This document shows positions 23,071-24,242 of a stretch of 24,242 nt of DNA, piece after piece. The DNA comes from Cerioporus squamosus (lineage: Eukaryota > Basidiomycota > Agaricomycetes > Polyporales > Polyporaceae). The translations under genes were made by a program, and so were the position numbers. The first letter of the stretch is position 1. Each line of letters opens with the position of its first letter. The stretch is taken from NCBI GenBank assembly GCA_022592435.1, contig JABYQS010000413.1:1-24242 (forward strand), read 5' to 3'. The notes beneath the pieces are model-generated. The model made no database searches and had not been told where the DNA came from. It saw only the letters and a program-made list of their open reading frames with translations.

Positions 23071-23430
23071 TTCCTCTACAGAGGACTCGAAGTCGCAAGC
23101 AACGGCAACGGCGATGCGATGGGCGTGGTGTTAGCTTGAAATATGCAGCATTGGCGTTAGAGGCGTGTGGTGAGAAGTCGAAGCAAGTTTGCGAAGATGA
23201 CGGTCCAAGTCCAAGCCTAGGGCGTCAGCCGCCCATGAGCGTATCGGCGGTTGTAGGCGAAGGTTGCTCTCAACACCCCTCTGGTCTCCGTGCCACAATA
23301 TCAATGCGCTGTATTACTTCGTACTAGAGAATACATGCTTCCAGGCTCTATGTGAACCGCATAGTGAACGAGGAGAACAACAGCAGGGACGAAAGGGTGA
23401 GCGATATCGGAGCGACGGCGAGCCGATCTT
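23071..23430. other. Short intergenic region between DCTN5 and TRK
   Basis: This 360-nt stretch is the 3' flank of DCTN5 and the promoter of TRK, both on the minus strand. No TATA box or gene was clearly recognised. Confidence 0.5.
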
Positions 23431-24242
23431 CTAACGGGTTGCGGGTATCGAACGTGGGTGGGGTATAATCACGGGGAAGTGGTGCAGGTTATCGTTCTGC
23501 AGAAGAGGTTGGAAGCGAGTGTAGTACTGTTTTGTCTGTGCTTCAACCATCTCGGGGGTGGATTCGGGAAGGTCTTCGATGAATCGAGCTGATTAGCGTT
23601 AGCCTAACCTCCCGATGTACTTTGAATGGAAGGAGCAGTGAGCGTACCAGGAGACCCAGCGAACAGAGCCAGAGCAGGCACGACAGTATTCGGAGGGATC
23701 ACAGTGTTATCAGCAATTCTCGCGCAATCTTTTATAATCGTGAACTTTCCCTTCAGATGCAGATACAATGAGTTGGGTCTCGCTGAGGAGAGCACTGTGC
23801 TGAGTCTTACGATGATGCAGTTCTTGCCAATCTCGACGTGGTTACCAATGGTGGCGGCTTCGACGATGGAGTTAGCACCAATGTGGACGTGGTCTCCTAT
23901 CTTCATGGGATAGTAATTGAAGTTTCCGCGGTACGTCTTGTACGGAGGCCTGCGGGAAGTCAACATGATGTCCAGACAAGATTCTATACGGTCGTCTCGG
24001 GAGCTGCTCGGCGGGATCTGTCATTGCGTGCAATCACCCTGTCAACAAGAGGACGGTTATACCGCTCGTGAAGGGAGGCTTCATCTCTCCAAGCATCGTT
24101 GCGGTAAAGCTCATAATGCGAGCGTGTCATAACGGCGTCTTCCAGCCCCCGAGGGCAACACACCCACCGTGACTGGAAAAGCGAGCTCTATGCTATAACG
24201 AGGACACAGAGGAGGTCTTCGTTACTCACCGCATAAGCATCC
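23431..24242 (-). CDS. DCTN5: Dynactin subunit p25 (DCTN5), 5'-truncated by the window
   Basis: Subunit of the pointed-end complex of dynactin, which helps dynein bind cargo such as early endosomes in fungi. Exons on the minus strand: window edge to 24230 (13 nt), 23949-23811, 23750-23648 and 23588-23431. The protein is a left-handed beta-helix of hexapeptide repeats. Visible blocks are RPPYKTYRGNFNYYPMKIG, DHVHIGANSIVEAATIG, NHVEIGKNCII, FTIIKDCARIADNTVIPPN and VVPALALFAGSPGARFIEDLPES. The C-terminal segment (TKQYYTRFQPLL) and TAG at 23433-23431 follow. Only the N-terminal coil of repeats lies outside the window. The 5' intron 24229-23950 (280 nt) is long compared with the other two (about 60 nt), so the short edge exon is less certain. 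Confidence 0.93.

Overview
The window looks like a gene-dense piece of an Agaricomycete-type basidiomycete genome. Protein genes lie on both strands and are cut by many 40-65 nt GT-AG introns, and coding DNA is GC-rich. The window also carries a FunK1-type fungal protein kinase, a family expanded in mushroom-forming fungi. No operon, tRNA, rRNA, CRISPR array or intact transposon was seen.

Layout, left to right. (1) 44-2294 (+): the 3' part of a mitochondrial Hsp70 gene (SSC1 type), with four single-base reading-frame breaks. (2) 3157-4183 (+): an unrecognised gene with a VRYGWRLGHKK core and a lysine-rich tail, also with frame breaks. (3) 4756-7276 (+): a complete 12-exon flavocytochrome b2 (L-lactate dehydrogenase, CYB2 type). 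(4) 7773-10577 (-): a complete 844-residue arrestin-related trafficking adaptor with two PY motifs. (5) 11757-12475 (+): a C-lobe fragment of a FunK1-like kinase. (6) 13042-15846 (-): a near-complete FunK1 kinase with one in-frame TAG near its N-terminus. (7) 16487-16660: a decayed fragment related to gene 2. (8) 16721-18611 (-): an amidohydrolase with all expected metal ligands. (9) 19076-23070 (-): a TRK-type potassium transporter modelled with 19 exons, three of them microexons. (10) 23431 to the right edge (-): the 3' part of dynactin subunit p25 (DCTN5).

The genes do not form one pathway. Hsp70 and flavocytochrome b2 are mitochondrial in other fungi. The arrestin adaptor and TRK are plausibly linked only in a general way, because ART adaptors direct ubiquitination and endocytosis of plasma-membrane transporters. 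DCTN5 is a dynein-motor component.

All confirmed indel-type frame breaks fall in the first ~4 kb, whereas the larger genes to the right keep open frames across many exons. This suggests unpolished consensus at the left side rather than widespread pseudogenisation. The most interesting items are the TRK microexons and its in-frame 15-bp minisatellite, the FunK1 nonsense codon, the relic copy of the unknown gene, and the missing or frame-shifted mitochondrial presequence of the lactate dehydrogenase. Exon boundaries were worked out by eye from splice signals, phase and family conservation.
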